Source: Anaerolineae bacterium (GTDB taxonomy: Bacteria; Chloroflexota; Anaerolineae; Anaerolineales; UBA4823). From it: a stretch of DNA of 64,000 bases. The stretch spans positions 322,337-386,336 of the forward strand of contig QOQU01000001.1 in assembly GCA_003327455.1 (NCBI GenBank), written 5' to 3'. The translations under genes were made by a program, and so were the position numbers. This document shows, in pieces, positions 7,635 through 15,697 of the stretch. The stretch's first letter is position 1, and every line of letters starts with the position of its first letter. The notes under the pieces are model-generated. The model was not told the origin of the DNA. It saw only the letters and a list, made by a program, of their open reading frames with translations, and did not search any database.

Positions 7635-10388
7635 ATGGCAATACAATCAACACTAAACGACCCTGAAATCCCCTGCGGCAAGCCGCTGGAACTTTCGCAG
7701 ATCATACACTTGCTGGGCGACCTGCTGGGAAAAGTTATTCTGGAATTCGAGGGGGTGGCGCTGTTTGAGATGATTGAGCGCATCCGTGCCGATGCCAAAG
7801 CGCGGCGGGCAGGCGAATCCGCCGCCGATCGATCGCTGCGTCAGATTTTCCAGCGCTTACAACCCACTGAAGCCCAAACCATCACCGCCGCCTTTGCCGC
7901 CTATTTCGATCTGGTCAATTTAGCCGAAGAACGCTCGCGCCTGGATACCCTGCGCCAGCGTCAACGGGAAATCTACCCGCGCCCCGAACACGACTCCATC
8001 GGGGAGGCTATTGCCCTGCTGAAAGGGCGCGGCGTTACTTCCCAACAGATGGCGGATTTGCTCGAAAACCTGTCGATCGAGATCGTCCTGACCGCTCACC
8101 CCACCGAAGCACGCCGCCGCACGATCCTGTCGAAACTGCAGCGCATTGCGGCTGCCCTCGAAGAGCTAACCCAGTTTGCCTGCACCCCTCGACAGGAAGA
8201 AGCGCTGATCGAGACCATTCAGGCTGAGATCAGCAGTCTCTGGTTGACCGAAAGAGCGCGCGTCAGCAAATACGAGGTGACCGATGAAGTGCGCACCGGA
8301 CTGTACTACATCGAAAACGTCTTCTGGCACACCTTGCCCGAACTCTATGAAGATTTAGACCTTGCCCTTGCCGAACATTACCCGGGCTTAAAGGTCGATC
8401 GCCCCTGGTTGCGTCTGGCTTCCTGGATTGGCGGTGACCGCGACGGAAACCCCAATGTGACTCCCGAAGTGACCATTGAGACCTTGCGTTTGCACCGCGG
8501 TCTGGCGATCGAAAACTATCGCCGCGAGTTGAGCGAACAGGCGCGGCGCTTGAGCATCAGCGCACGGCGCTTTCCTCTGCCGCCAGCCCTGCAAGAATGG
8601 CTGGAGGAGCGCCAACCGCTTCCCGAACACAGCCAGTACATTGCCCGACGCTACGCCCACGAACCCTATCGCCTGATCCTTTCCCTCTTAGCCAGTGACC
8701 TTGCTGTGGCTTCCCAGGCGGATATGAAAGCCAATTTGCTCTCGCCGCAACCTCAGCCGTCGCGCATCACGGTTGAGCATTTGCGCCGTCCTCTGCACTG
8801 GATGGAAGAGGCTTTGCCTCCCGCTTTGCGCAAGAAAAACCTCTCCCGTTTGCAACGGCAACTGGGTATCTTCGGTTTGCACGCTGCCCGCCTGGATATC
8901 CGTGAGGATTCAGGCATGCTCAACCGCGCCGTTGGAGAGGTGCTGCGCGCCTTGCAGATCACGGCTGAGTTTGAGCAGTTGCCGCCCGCCGAACGCCGTG
9001 ACCTTTTGGTGCGCGTGCTTTCAGCCCCTGTGCCGTCCCTGGCCGAGAATCCAGGGGTGACCACCGAAACGGCAAAGACCTGGGCACTGTTTGCCCTGGT
9101 GAACCGCGCCCGGCGCACCTATGGCGAAGAGTTGATCGGAGCGCTGATCATCTCGATGACCCATTGCACGGCTGACATCCTGAGCGCCTTGCTCCTGGCC
9201 TGCTGGACGGGGTGCTCGGCTGCGCTGCAGATCTGTCCTCTGTTCGAGTCGATTGCCGATTTGGAGAATGCGGCTCACATCCTTGAAGAGCTCTTTGCCA
9301 TCCCCCTTTATCGGGAGCATTTGCAAACCTGCCAGAACGAGCAAATGGTCATGATCGGCTACTCGGATAGCAATAAAGACGGCGGTCTGTTGATGGCAAA
9401 CTGGGCGCTGTATCGCGCTCAGGAGGAGATCATCAAAGTTGCGCAGCGGGCGGGAGTAAAGCTAACCATTTTCCACGGGCGAGGAGGGACGGTGGCGCGG
9501 GGTGGCGGCCCGACCAATCGGGCGATCCGTGCCCAGCCAGCCGGCACCATCCAGGGCCGCTTTCGCCTGACCGAGCAGGGGGAGGTGATTGCCGCACGCT
9601 ACTCCAACCCTGCTCTGGCGCATCGCAATCTCGAACAACTGGTTCATGCTGTCCTGCTCGCCTCTGCTCCGGATGGCAAACCCCGGGTTGAGGCAGCCTG
9701 GCGGGAGGCTTTAGAGCACATGGCGAGGCAGGCTTTTCAAACCTATTGCCAGCTGGTCAAAGACGATGCGGCTTTTCTGGATTTCTGGCAGGCGGTGACG
9801 CCGATTGATGTGATCAAACGCCTACAAATTGGTTCCCGCCCGGCTGCTCGCCAACCAACCGTCAGCCTGACCAGCCTGCGCGCCATTCCGTGGGTGTTCT
9901 CGTGGATGCAGAGCCGTTACAACCTGCCAGGCTGGTATGGATTGGGCAGTGGCCTGGCGGCTCTGGGTGATGAAGCTCGCTTACGCGAAATGTATCAGGG
10001 CTGGCAATTCTTCCATGCCCTGATCAGCAACGCCGAGAACTCCCTGGTGCGCGCTGATATGGAGATCGCGGCGCTCTATCTGCCCTTGTTTGAAGACACC
10101 CGGCAAGGCAGGCGCTATTATGAAATCATTCGCGCCGAGTATGAGCGGACGGTCGAGTGGGTGCTGCGCGCCAGCGGGCACAGCCAGCTTCTGGATGATG
10201 AGCCCATCACCCAACGCGCCGTGCGTTTGCGTAATCCCTATATTGATCCCTTGAACTATCTGCAGGTAGAGATGTTGGGACGCTGGCGCAGCTTTGAGGA
10301 CAGGGATAGCCCGGCTGCTCAGGCGGTTTTTGAGGTGATTGTTTTGACCATCAACGGCATCGCAGCCGGTTTGCAGAATACCGGTTGA
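7635..10388 (+). CDS. ppc: Phosphoenolpyruvate carboxylase
   Basis: 917 residues, the normal length of bacterial-type PEP carboxylase. It fixes bicarbonate onto PEP to give oxaloacetate, an anaplerotic step. The active-site signatures are intact: VLTAHPTEARRRT with the catalytic His near residue 155, then GGDRDGNPNV around 265, MIGYSDSNKDGGLL around 575, and FHGRGGTVARGGGPT around 615. The last holds the glycine/arginine loop. The C-terminus (LNYLQVEMLGRWR, then LTINGIAAGLQNTG) carries the usual NTG end. The gene stands alone with its own promoter-like region and converges on the MFS gene. No frameshift is seen. Confidence 0.97.
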   Translation: MAIQSTLNDPEIPCGKPLELSQIIHLLGDLLGKVILEFEGVALFEMIERIRADAKARRAGESAADRSLRQIFQRLQPTEAQTITAAFAAYFDLVNLAEERSRLDTLRQRQREIYPRPEHDSIGEAIALLKGRGVTSQQMADLLENLSIEIVLTAHPTEARRRTILSKLQRIAAALEELTQFACTPRQEEALIETIQAEISSLWLTERARVSKYEVTDEVRTGLYYIENVFWHTLPELYEDLDLALAEHYPGLKVDRPWLRLASWIGGDRDGNPNVTPEVTIETLRLHRGLAIENYRRELSEQARRLSISARRFPLPPALQEWLEERQPLPEHSQYIARRYAHEPYRLILSLLASDLAVASQADMKANLLSPQPQPSRITVEHLRRPLHWMEEALPPALRKKNLSRLQRQLGIFGLHAARLDIREDSGMLNRAVGEVLRALQITAEFEQLPPAERRDLLVRVLSAPVPSLAENPGVTTETAKTWALFALVNRARRTYGEELIGALIISMTHCTADILSALLLACWTGCSAALQICPLFESIADLENAAHILEELFAIPLYREHLQTCQNEQMVMIGYSDSNKDGGLLMANWALYRAQEEIIKVAQRAGVKLTIFHGRGGTVARGGGPTNRAIRAQPAGTIQGRFRLTEQGEVIAARYSNPALAHRNLEQLVHAVLLASAPDGKPRVEAAWREALEHMARQAFQTYCQLVKDDAAFLDFWQAVTPIDVIKRLQIGSRPAARQPTVSLTSLRAIPWVFSWMQSRYNLPGWYGLGSGLAALGDEARLREMYQGWQFFHALISNAENSLVRADMEIAALYLPLFEDTRQGRRYYEIIRAEYERTVEWVLRASGHSQLLDDEPITQRAVRLRNPYIDPLNYLQVEMLGRWRSFEDRDSPAAQAVFEVIVLTINGIAAGLQNTG

Positions 10389-10411
10389 ATATCCTGAGCG
10401 ATGGAGATTGC

Positions 10412-11626
10412 CTAAGTTGCTGCAAAGCCTGCCCGCCATTCCCACACGAACAGAACAGCCGCCAGAACCCCCACCGCTCCACCTCCGATCCAGATCGCCA
10501 GCGGTCCCAGGCTATCGTTGAGCAAGCCACCTGCCAGCGGCCCAATGCCAGAGGCGACGATCCAGGTCAGGCTGTATAAACTCATGTAGCGCCCACGCCG
10601 GTCGGGAGGTGCCAGGTTTGCCACGTAGGTTGAAGAGGTGGGCACCAGGATCATTTCCCCTACGGTGACGATCACCATGCTCAACCAGAACCACCAGAAT
10701 CCGCTGCCAACTGCCACGCTTCCTACCCCGCAACCATAGAGCAAAGAGCCAATCGCGAGCGCCAGAAGCGGCGGATAGCGGCGGGTGATGGCTGTAACAG
10801 CTAGCTGAAAGAGCACCACCATCGAAGCGTTGGTCACCGGAATCCAGCCATAGAGCTTTTCCGAAATGCCAAAGTGGGTTTTGGTGTAAACCCCTAATAA
10901 AACCCACAAAATCGCCGCGCTGATCTGCGGCAAGACCAGTGTTAAGGTAAAACGGATAAACCGCCGATCCTGGAGAACTGCCTGGTAGCCTCCCAGAGCT
11001 TTATCCTCTGGGAGGCGGGTCTGTCTGGAGGCCTCCACCAGGGCTGGAAGGGTTTCCTTTGCTCCCAGGGCGACAAACAACCCGTAAAGGAACAGTCCGC
11101 CCGCTGCACCGTAAAATGCCAGGGTGTAAGAGACCGACGCCAGAAAACCGCCGATAGCCGGACCAATTGCCACGCCCAGATTGTTGCTCAAACGCATGCG
11201 TGAATAGGCATCGATGCGCTTGCCTTCGGGGATCAGATCGGCGATCATCGCATCGGCGCCGACGCGGTAGAGAGGATTCGAAGCGCCCTGCAGCACCATC
11301 AGCATCGCAAAAGCCACCAGCGAGGTGGCGTGGCTCAAGAACACAAACCCTAAAGCGTTGGTGAGCAAACTGATCACCATCACCCGTTTGCGTCCCAGGC
11401 GGTCAATGATCGGTCCGGCGATCAGCGAACTGAGCAACCCGGCCGCAGAATTCAACGAGATCAGGCTGGCGTTTACTGTCAGAGGGCTATCCAACCGCTC
11501 GCTGATGTAGATCATCAGGAACGGCCAGATCATGCTTGCCCCGATGGCGCTGATCAACATGCCGCTGAACAACAACCAGAATTGCGGCGGAAAGGAAGCA
11601 GCTTTGGAGGATGTCACAAAAACCAA
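10412..11626 (-). CDS. MFS transporter, probable drug/metabolite exporter
   Basis: 404 residues with about 12 hydrophobic segments. It is a major facilitator protein with the conserved loop 2-3 motif (GPIIDRLGRKRVMVISLL, residues ~66-83) and a second-half counterpart (PPDRRGRYMSLYSL). Helix 5 has GVAIGPAIGGFLA, the motif C type sequence common in drug:H+ antiporters. The substrate cannot be assigned. It ends 24 bases from ppc on the opposite strand and lies ten bases downstream of mgsA, with which it is probably co-transcribed. Confidence 0.88.
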   Translation of the reverse strand: MVFVTSSKAASFPPQFWLLFSGMLISAIGASMIWPFLMIYISERLDSPLTVNASLISLNSAAGLLSSLIAGPIIDRLGRKRVMVISLLTNALGFVFLSHATSLVAFAMLMVLQGASNPLYRVGADAMIADLIPEGKRIDAYSRMRLSNNLGVAIGPAIGGFLASVSYTLAFYGAAGGLFLYGLFVALGAKETLPALVEASRQTRLPEDKALGGYQAVLQDRRFIRFTLTLVLPQISAAILWVLLGVYTKTHFGISEKLYGWIPVTNASMVVLFQLAVTAITRRYPPLLALAIGSLLYGCGVGSVAVGSGFWWFWLSMVIVTVGEMILVPTSSTYVANLAPPDRRGRYMSLYSLTWIVASGIGPLAGGLLNDSLGPLAIWIGGGAVGVLAAVLFVWEWRAGFAAT

Positions 11627-11635
11627 TTCCTCGAG

Positions 11636-12121
11636 TTATGCTTCTTGCAGGGTATTCGTTTCCCACTCGATGCGGCGCTGACGATAACTCTGGTAATCCG
11701 GCACCAGGCGCTCGTATTCGCTATCCATGAGCGGCGAAGAGATCATAAAATCAGCCGTAGCCCGATTACAGGCGGTGGGGATGTTCCAGACAACCGCCAT
11801 GCGCAACAGCGCTTTCACATCCGGGTCGTGCGGCATGGGTTCTAAGGGATCCCAGAAGAAGATCAGGAAATCAATCTCATTTTCGGCGATCTTTGCTCCA
11901 ATTTGCTGGTCGCCTCCCAAAGGGCCGCTCTGCAATTTGTGGATGGGTATCTTTAATTCTCGCTCCAGCACGCTGCCGGTGGTACCGGTGGCGTAGATTT
12001 CATGGCGGGCGAGCAGGTCGCGGTTAAAGCGCGCCCACTCTAACAGGTCGCGCTTCTTATTATCATGAGCGACTAAGGCGATTTTCTTGTTCGGCTTCAT
12101 GGTGATTTTTTGGATTTTCAT
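11636..12121 (-). CDS. mgsA: Methylglyoxal synthase
   Basis: 161 residues from the ATG at 12121, chosen because GGAGG sits six bases upstream. The enzyme converts dihydroxyacetone phosphate to methylglyoxal and phosphate and bypasses lower glycolysis when phosphate is short. Diagnostic motifs: [27 protein letters not shown] (phosphate loop), [14 protein letters not shown] with the catalytic Asp, [38 protein letters not shown]. All key residues are present. It is followed closely by the MFS gene, whose product could export a related metabolite, though this is only a guess. Confidence 0.96.
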   Translation of the reverse strand: MKIQKITMKPNKKIALVAHDNKKRDLLEWARFNRDLLARHEIYATGTTGSVLERELKIPIHKLQSGPLGGDQQIGAKIAENEIDFLIFFWDPLEPMPHDPDVKALLRMAVVWNIPTACNRATADFMISSPLMDSEYERLVPDYQSYRQRRIEWETNTLQEA

Positions 12122-12231
12122 CAAAAACCTCCGTGTAAACGCGAAAACATTTAGAAGTGAAGATCATCTGTCAACAGGCAAAGAGAGAGGGGTGGACGAA
12201 AGCGAGGTGCTGCGCTTATGGCAAAACTGGA

Positions 12232-12639
12232 TTAAGGCTGGCCAAGCAGGTCCTGGGCCTGGGCTTCATCGACGAATAACAACAGCCAGACCTTCCAGTT
12301 GCTCAGCACAATGGGTTGAGGGGTGGGTGGGGGGGCTGGGGTTGGCGTTGGGCCGCCCGGCGCCAGAGGGATGATGACCTTGTCGCCTGGTCGAGCCATG
12401 TGACCCTTTTCGTATGCCCATTGTTCCACTTCGGCGGGTGAGGTTGCCTGGGCAATCTGGGTGGCTAAAGCGATGCTCTCTTGCGTTAGCTGGCTCAGGG
12501 TAGCCGCCACCCGGGTGCTTTGGGCGGCCAGACGGTGCATTTCGTTTATACGCTGATTGAATGCCATCACAAAGCGTAAAGACAACAAGATGGCAGCAAT
12601 GATCAGGGCGTATTTCCAACTGAAATAGAGGCGTTTCAT
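12232..12639 (-). CDS. FtsB/DivIC-like septum protein
   Basis: 135 residues from the ATG at 12639. One transmembrane helix (ALIIAAILLSLRFVMAF) is followed by a coiled-coil stretch (INEMHRLAAQSTRVAATLSQLTQE) and a segment resembling the end of FtsB/DivIC proteins (SPAEVEQWAYEKGHMARPGDKVIIPL). The C-terminal ~45 residues add a Pro/Thr linker (TPTPAPPPTPQP) and a hydrophobic end (WKVWLLLFV), which is not standard. FtsB/DivIC proteins bridge division proteins in the periplasm. The assignment rests on architecture and the AxxxGxxxxGD-type motif and is moderately sure. Confidence 0.68.
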   Translation of the reverse strand: MKRLYFSWKYALIIAAILLSLRFVMAFNQRINEMHRLAAQSTRVAATLSQLTQESIALATQIAQATSPAEVEQWAYEKGHMARPGDKVIIPLAPGGPTPTPAPPPTPQPIVLSNWKVWLLLFVDEAQAQDLLGQP

Positions 12640-12793
12640 ATCTTCATCATACCTCAGCCCAGCCGAACGGACAAGGTATTGCAAGCGTTAGCGGCTTGCA
12701 TTCCTCCATCTCGTTGCAAGACACCTGCCAACCGGCGAACAGACAGGACATTCTGCGCCTTGAGACCGTATCCGAAAAAAAGCCTGCAGATTC

Positions 12794-13315
12794 TCAGGCA
12801 GTCAGCATCTCCCGCAGGGCAGAGAATTGGGCGGCGTACTCAGGCTCAAAGAGCGGTGTACATTGCTCCAGTTCTTTCAGAGAGAGCATCAATTTGGTGG
12901 CGAAGATGTAGCAGGTGGCTTCGCCGCATTGGCGGCAATTGGTGCGCGGCAACAGCTTGTAAATCGCCAGATGGGTTGGGCGGGGTCGGCTCTGGAGGCG
13001 AGGTGTGATCTCCTGGCGGTTTTGCCAGGTCTGATTGACCAGGTCGATCAGGGGTTTGAGCTGTCTTTCGGCTTCCTGGCGGTCTGGCGCGTCGGTGATG
13101 GCGATCTCATAGGGATGGAAGGCAATCAACAGGCTGCCGCGTTTGAGCATCAGGGTATTCATCTCCGGGACATAATGGGCATCGGGCAAAACCGCGTTGA
13201 GATAGGGCAAGACTTTGGAAATATTGGTGGCGAAGCGCGCCCGAACGGCAAAGCGATTGCCGCCGGGGTTCCAGGGTGGCGTGAAGAGCTCGATTTCGTA
13301 GTCTTCGATTAACAT
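12794..13315 (-). CDS. Fe-S protein with PF04060-type four-Cys domain
   Basis: 173 residues. The C-terminal part (about 120-155) has NCRQCGEATCYIFATKL and then ELEQC, the C-x2-C-x4-C-x~17-C pattern of the small [4Fe-4S] domain found in RnfB and in corrinoid Fe-S protein subunits. The N-terminal ~110 residues (ELFTPPWNPGGNRFAVRARF, then LPYLNAVLPDAHY) do not match a family I know; they may be a ligand- or partner-binding domain. Similar stand-alone proteins occur in anaerobes, with unknown role. No operon partner is evident, because a 154-base gap separates it from the FtsB-like gene. It is possibly an electron carrier or a corrinoid-related activator. Confidence 0.7.
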   Translation of the reverse strand: MLIEDYEIELFTPPWNPGGNRFAVRARFATNISKVLPYLNAVLPDAHYVPEMNTLMLKRGSLLIAFHPYEIAITDAPDRQEAERQLKPLIDLVNQTWQNRQEITPRLQSRPRPTHLAIYKLLPRTNCRQCGEATCYIFATKLMLSLKELEQCTPLFEPEYAAQFSALREMLTA

Positions 13316-13492
13316 GCTTCGACCGCGCCTTGTTCCTGCGGTTAATCATACCTTATTTCTGGAAAATCCTGGTTAGAATAGACAATCGGCGCCCAAGGGG
13401 AGAGTTGAGGGGACCTGGTAGAGAATGCGCTTCTGCCTGTGGTTATCCATCGGAGGGAAGGAGATTTTTGTGGAGGTATCCTTCACAATCCA

Positions 13493-14368
13493 TTATGGAT
13501 AGTTCCCTTTGCCAGGGATCACATGCCGGATGCCCCCCTTTGGGTTTTCTACATCCCCCTTGTAGCGAGGAATGATATGGATGTGAACATGAGGAATGCT
13601 CTGACCGGCTGCTTCCCCCACATTAAAGCCGACATTGAAACCATCCGGAGCATAACGCTCTTCCAGCAACCATTTGACCCGCTCGACCATAATCCATAAA
13701 GCTGTCCTCGAATGGGAGGAAAGATCGAAATAATTAGAAATATGCTTCTTTGGGATCACCAAAGCATGCCCCAATGAAACGGGGTATTTATCCAGAATGG
13801 CATATGCGCTGGCAGACTCAGTTAATAATTCACGTTCAGCATCCGGTGAACAAAAGACACACCCTGAAGGAGAATTCTGGATTTGATTGTAATGACAGTA
13901 TTCATAAATTTCCACGCTTTCTGAGCAAAAGATACTTCGGAAGGGCAATTTCACCTGACATTGATAAACTTCAACCCTATGCTTGAGGTGGGTGCGGAAT
14001 CCATCATGACGGATGTCGCGGCGAACTGAAAAATAAGCCCGTCCTTCCGGCTTTAATAACTCAGAGACTGCCATCAACACATGAGCCTGCTCTTCGGGTA
14101 ATAAAACATTCAGCACATACAGGCAAAGGATCGTATCAAACTTTCCTTGTGGTCGTTCTGGAAAATAATAGGGATCATAGCCGACAGCCTCAAGATTCTT
14201 GCTTTTTAGGAACTGCACATCAACCCCCAATCCACAACCAAAATCCAATACCCGCCCGCGCAGGTATCCCTGACGCCACAAGTACCGTACTGGAAATGAA
14301 GGTTGGGTGCGCTCTTTTACAGTGAGGTGACTATGTGGATTTTGTGGAGAGCGATATACAAGATTCAT
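13493..14368 (-). CDS. SAM methyltransferase-HIT hydrolase fusion
   Basis: 291 residues in two domains. Residues ~20-160 are a class I SAM methyltransferase: GRVLDFGCGLGVDV (motif I, 38-51), GYDPYY (acidic end of strand 2), DTILCLYVLNVLLPEEQ (motif IV region) and ELLKPEGRAYFSVRRD. There is no NPPY/DPPY motif, so it is not a typical DNA N6-adenine or N4-cytosine enzyme. Residues ~168-291 are a HIT domain starting CVFC, with HALVIPKKHI and the catalytic triad HVHIHIIPRYKGDV (H260, H262, H264). HIT enzymes hydrolyse or transfer nucleotides from adenylylated substrates. The ATG overlaps the stop of the HNH gene (ATGA, 14365-14368). A methyltransferase, a nucleotide hydrolase and a nuclease together suggest a defence or nucleic-acid processing module; this is inference. 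Confidence 0.85.
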   Translation of the reverse strand: MNLVYRSPQNPHSHLTVKERTQPSFPVRYLWRQGYLRGRVLDFGCGLGVDVQFLKSKNLEAVGYDPYYFPERPQGKFDTILCLYVLNVLLPEEQAHVLMAVSELLKPEGRAYFSVRRDIRHDGFRTHLKHRVEVYQCQVKLPFRSIFCSESVEIYEYCHYNQIQNSPSGCVFCSPDAERELLTESASAYAILDKYPVSLGHALVIPKKHISNYFDLSSHSRTALWIMVERVKWLLEERYAPDGFNVGFNVGEAAGQSIPHVHIHIIPRYKGDVENPKGGIRHVIPGKGNYP

Positions 14369-15438
14369 GCGTTATACTTCCAACCGGTGGTAAAACCCAT
14401 GTTGGCAGCGATTTGAACTTGAGGCAAAATTTCTGCACTCAATTTCTCGTAGAAAGTTGAATAGGAGATGGCGGTCAAATCAGAAATCTGTCCCAGCCGG
14501 AAGAGGAGCAAATAATCCTCCAGCAATCTATCCCCTCTTCGAGTTTTTGAGATGATCTGGACAGCCTCGTGATGGAGGCGGGCAAAGCGTTCAAAATAAG
14601 AAAGATCCGGAAGACAATCGCTTTTGGCTGAGTTAACTGCCCTGGGGGTAGGGGCAAGGTTCCAAAGCGCATCGTGGACAACGAAACGCCACGGCAGAAA
14701 GTGATCTATTGAAAACGCACCTCTGTGGATCGGCTGATTCGAATAAATACAATGCAACTGACCTTTCTCTTGAATCACCAGATTCCAGAATTCGCGAGCA
14801 AGTCTTAAGTCGCGTTGAACGGGAGCGAACAATTTGGTGGCAAGATTGGGTATATTGGGGTTGTTTTTCTGTAGATAATTCAACAAATGCCACAAGCAGA
14901 AATCGGTCAGGATCGACAGGTGTTGTTGCAGATATTCGTACCACTCTGGGTGAATCTCAATGCTTTGCAGGGGGCTTCCATGAAAGCGATAAAGGCAGGG
15001 AGAGGGCGATGTAAACATCTCTTCGGCAAGCTGCCGGATGCTTCGATTGACTTTCCAATCCTCTAATCCCCGCAGAAGGTGAGAAAAGAAGGGACTCAGA
15101 AAACGATAAGGGACAAAAGTAGCCAATTGAGCAATATGTAAACCCACTCCCTGTCGCTTTGTCAGGTAGGATTTGGCGGTCTTGAGGATCTCATCTGGAG
15201 AGCTATGTATATCCAAACCAGAGACCTGGCTTAGCTGATCAACCATAATGCCCAACTGGTCTTGTTTCCCAAACGATAAACGAAAGAAGATCAGCGGATA
15301 CCACGAGCGAGCAACCATACTGGCAAGCAGTGAATGAATCGGGATAAAATGCCCCTGTCCTTCGGAGATGTGATCCAGGATGGCTAAAAAACCAGTAAAA
15401 CTTATAGGAATTGGTGACTTGCTGAAAACTTGCAGCAA
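14365..15438 (-). CDS. HNH endonuclease-domain protein
   Basis: About 357 residues. The HNH-type motif lies at ~228-280: LHCIYSNQPI, FSIDHFLPWRFV (catalytic His 246), LWNLAPTPRAVNSAKSDCLP (Asn 260 and Asn 269). The upstream two thirds are helical with no recognised domain; conserved-looking blocks are PISFTGFLAILDHISEGQGHF and LASMVARSWYPLIFFRLSFGK. The start is uncertain. The first usable codon is TTG at 15438 without a clear ribosome-binding site, the frame stays open a little further up, and it is blocked by stops near 15479. It is the first gene of a two-gene operon with the methyltransferase-HIT gene. The nuclease target is unknown. Base composition is lower in GC than the neighbouring housekeeping genes, consistent with transfer. 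Confidence 0.8.
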   Translation of the reverse strand: MLQVFSKSPIPISFTGFLAILDHISEGQGHFIPIHSLLASMVARSWYPLIFFRLSFGKQDQLGIMVDQLSQVSGLDIHSSPDEILKTAKSYLTKRQGVGLHIAQLATFVPYRFLSPFFSHLLRGLEDWKVNRSIRQLAEEMFTSPSPCLYRFHGSPLQSIEIHPEWYEYLQQHLSILTDFCLWHLLNYLQKNNPNIPNLATKLFAPVQRDLRLAREFWNLVIQEKGQLHCIYSNQPIHRGAFSIDHFLPWRFVVHDALWNLAPTPRAVNSAKSDCLPDLSYFERFARLHHEAVQIISKTRRGDRLLEDYLLLFRLGQISDLTAISYSTFYEKLSAEILPQVQIAANMGFTTGWKYNA

Positions 15439-15481
15439 GGGCTGAAATCGGAAGCCTGGGAGAGGAGGGAAGAGCTATCAT

Positions 15482-15697
15482 TTACCCGCTCAAGCAATCC
15501 TGATCAAAGATTATTTTACACCGATTCAACGGCAACCTGATCAATTATCCGCTGTTACAACATCTCAAGCACCCGAGGTATAAATAATTTGAAGCTAACC
15601 AGAATGTTTCCTGCAGAAATTTTGCATGGTATAATCCATAATCGGACAGGATAAGAAAGTTTTTTTGTTCTTGAGTCGAACCAAGGGAGGTGAGACG
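15482..15697 (+). promoter_or_regulatory. Divergent promoter region of the putative defence island
   Basis: AT-rich spacer between the HNH gene and the large plus-strand gene. TGGTATAAT at 15627-15635 is an extended -10 box about 60 bases before the chosen GTG start. GGGAGGT at 15684-15690 is a strong ribosome-binding site, placed for the GTG at 15698. No operator-like palindrome stands out. Confidence 0.55.

Noticed and set aside
15239-15481. Alternative minus-strand frame starting with ATG at 15481 as the true HNH start
   Set aside because: It is in a different frame from the HNH protein and shows no domain; joining them would need a frameshift for which there is no other evidence.
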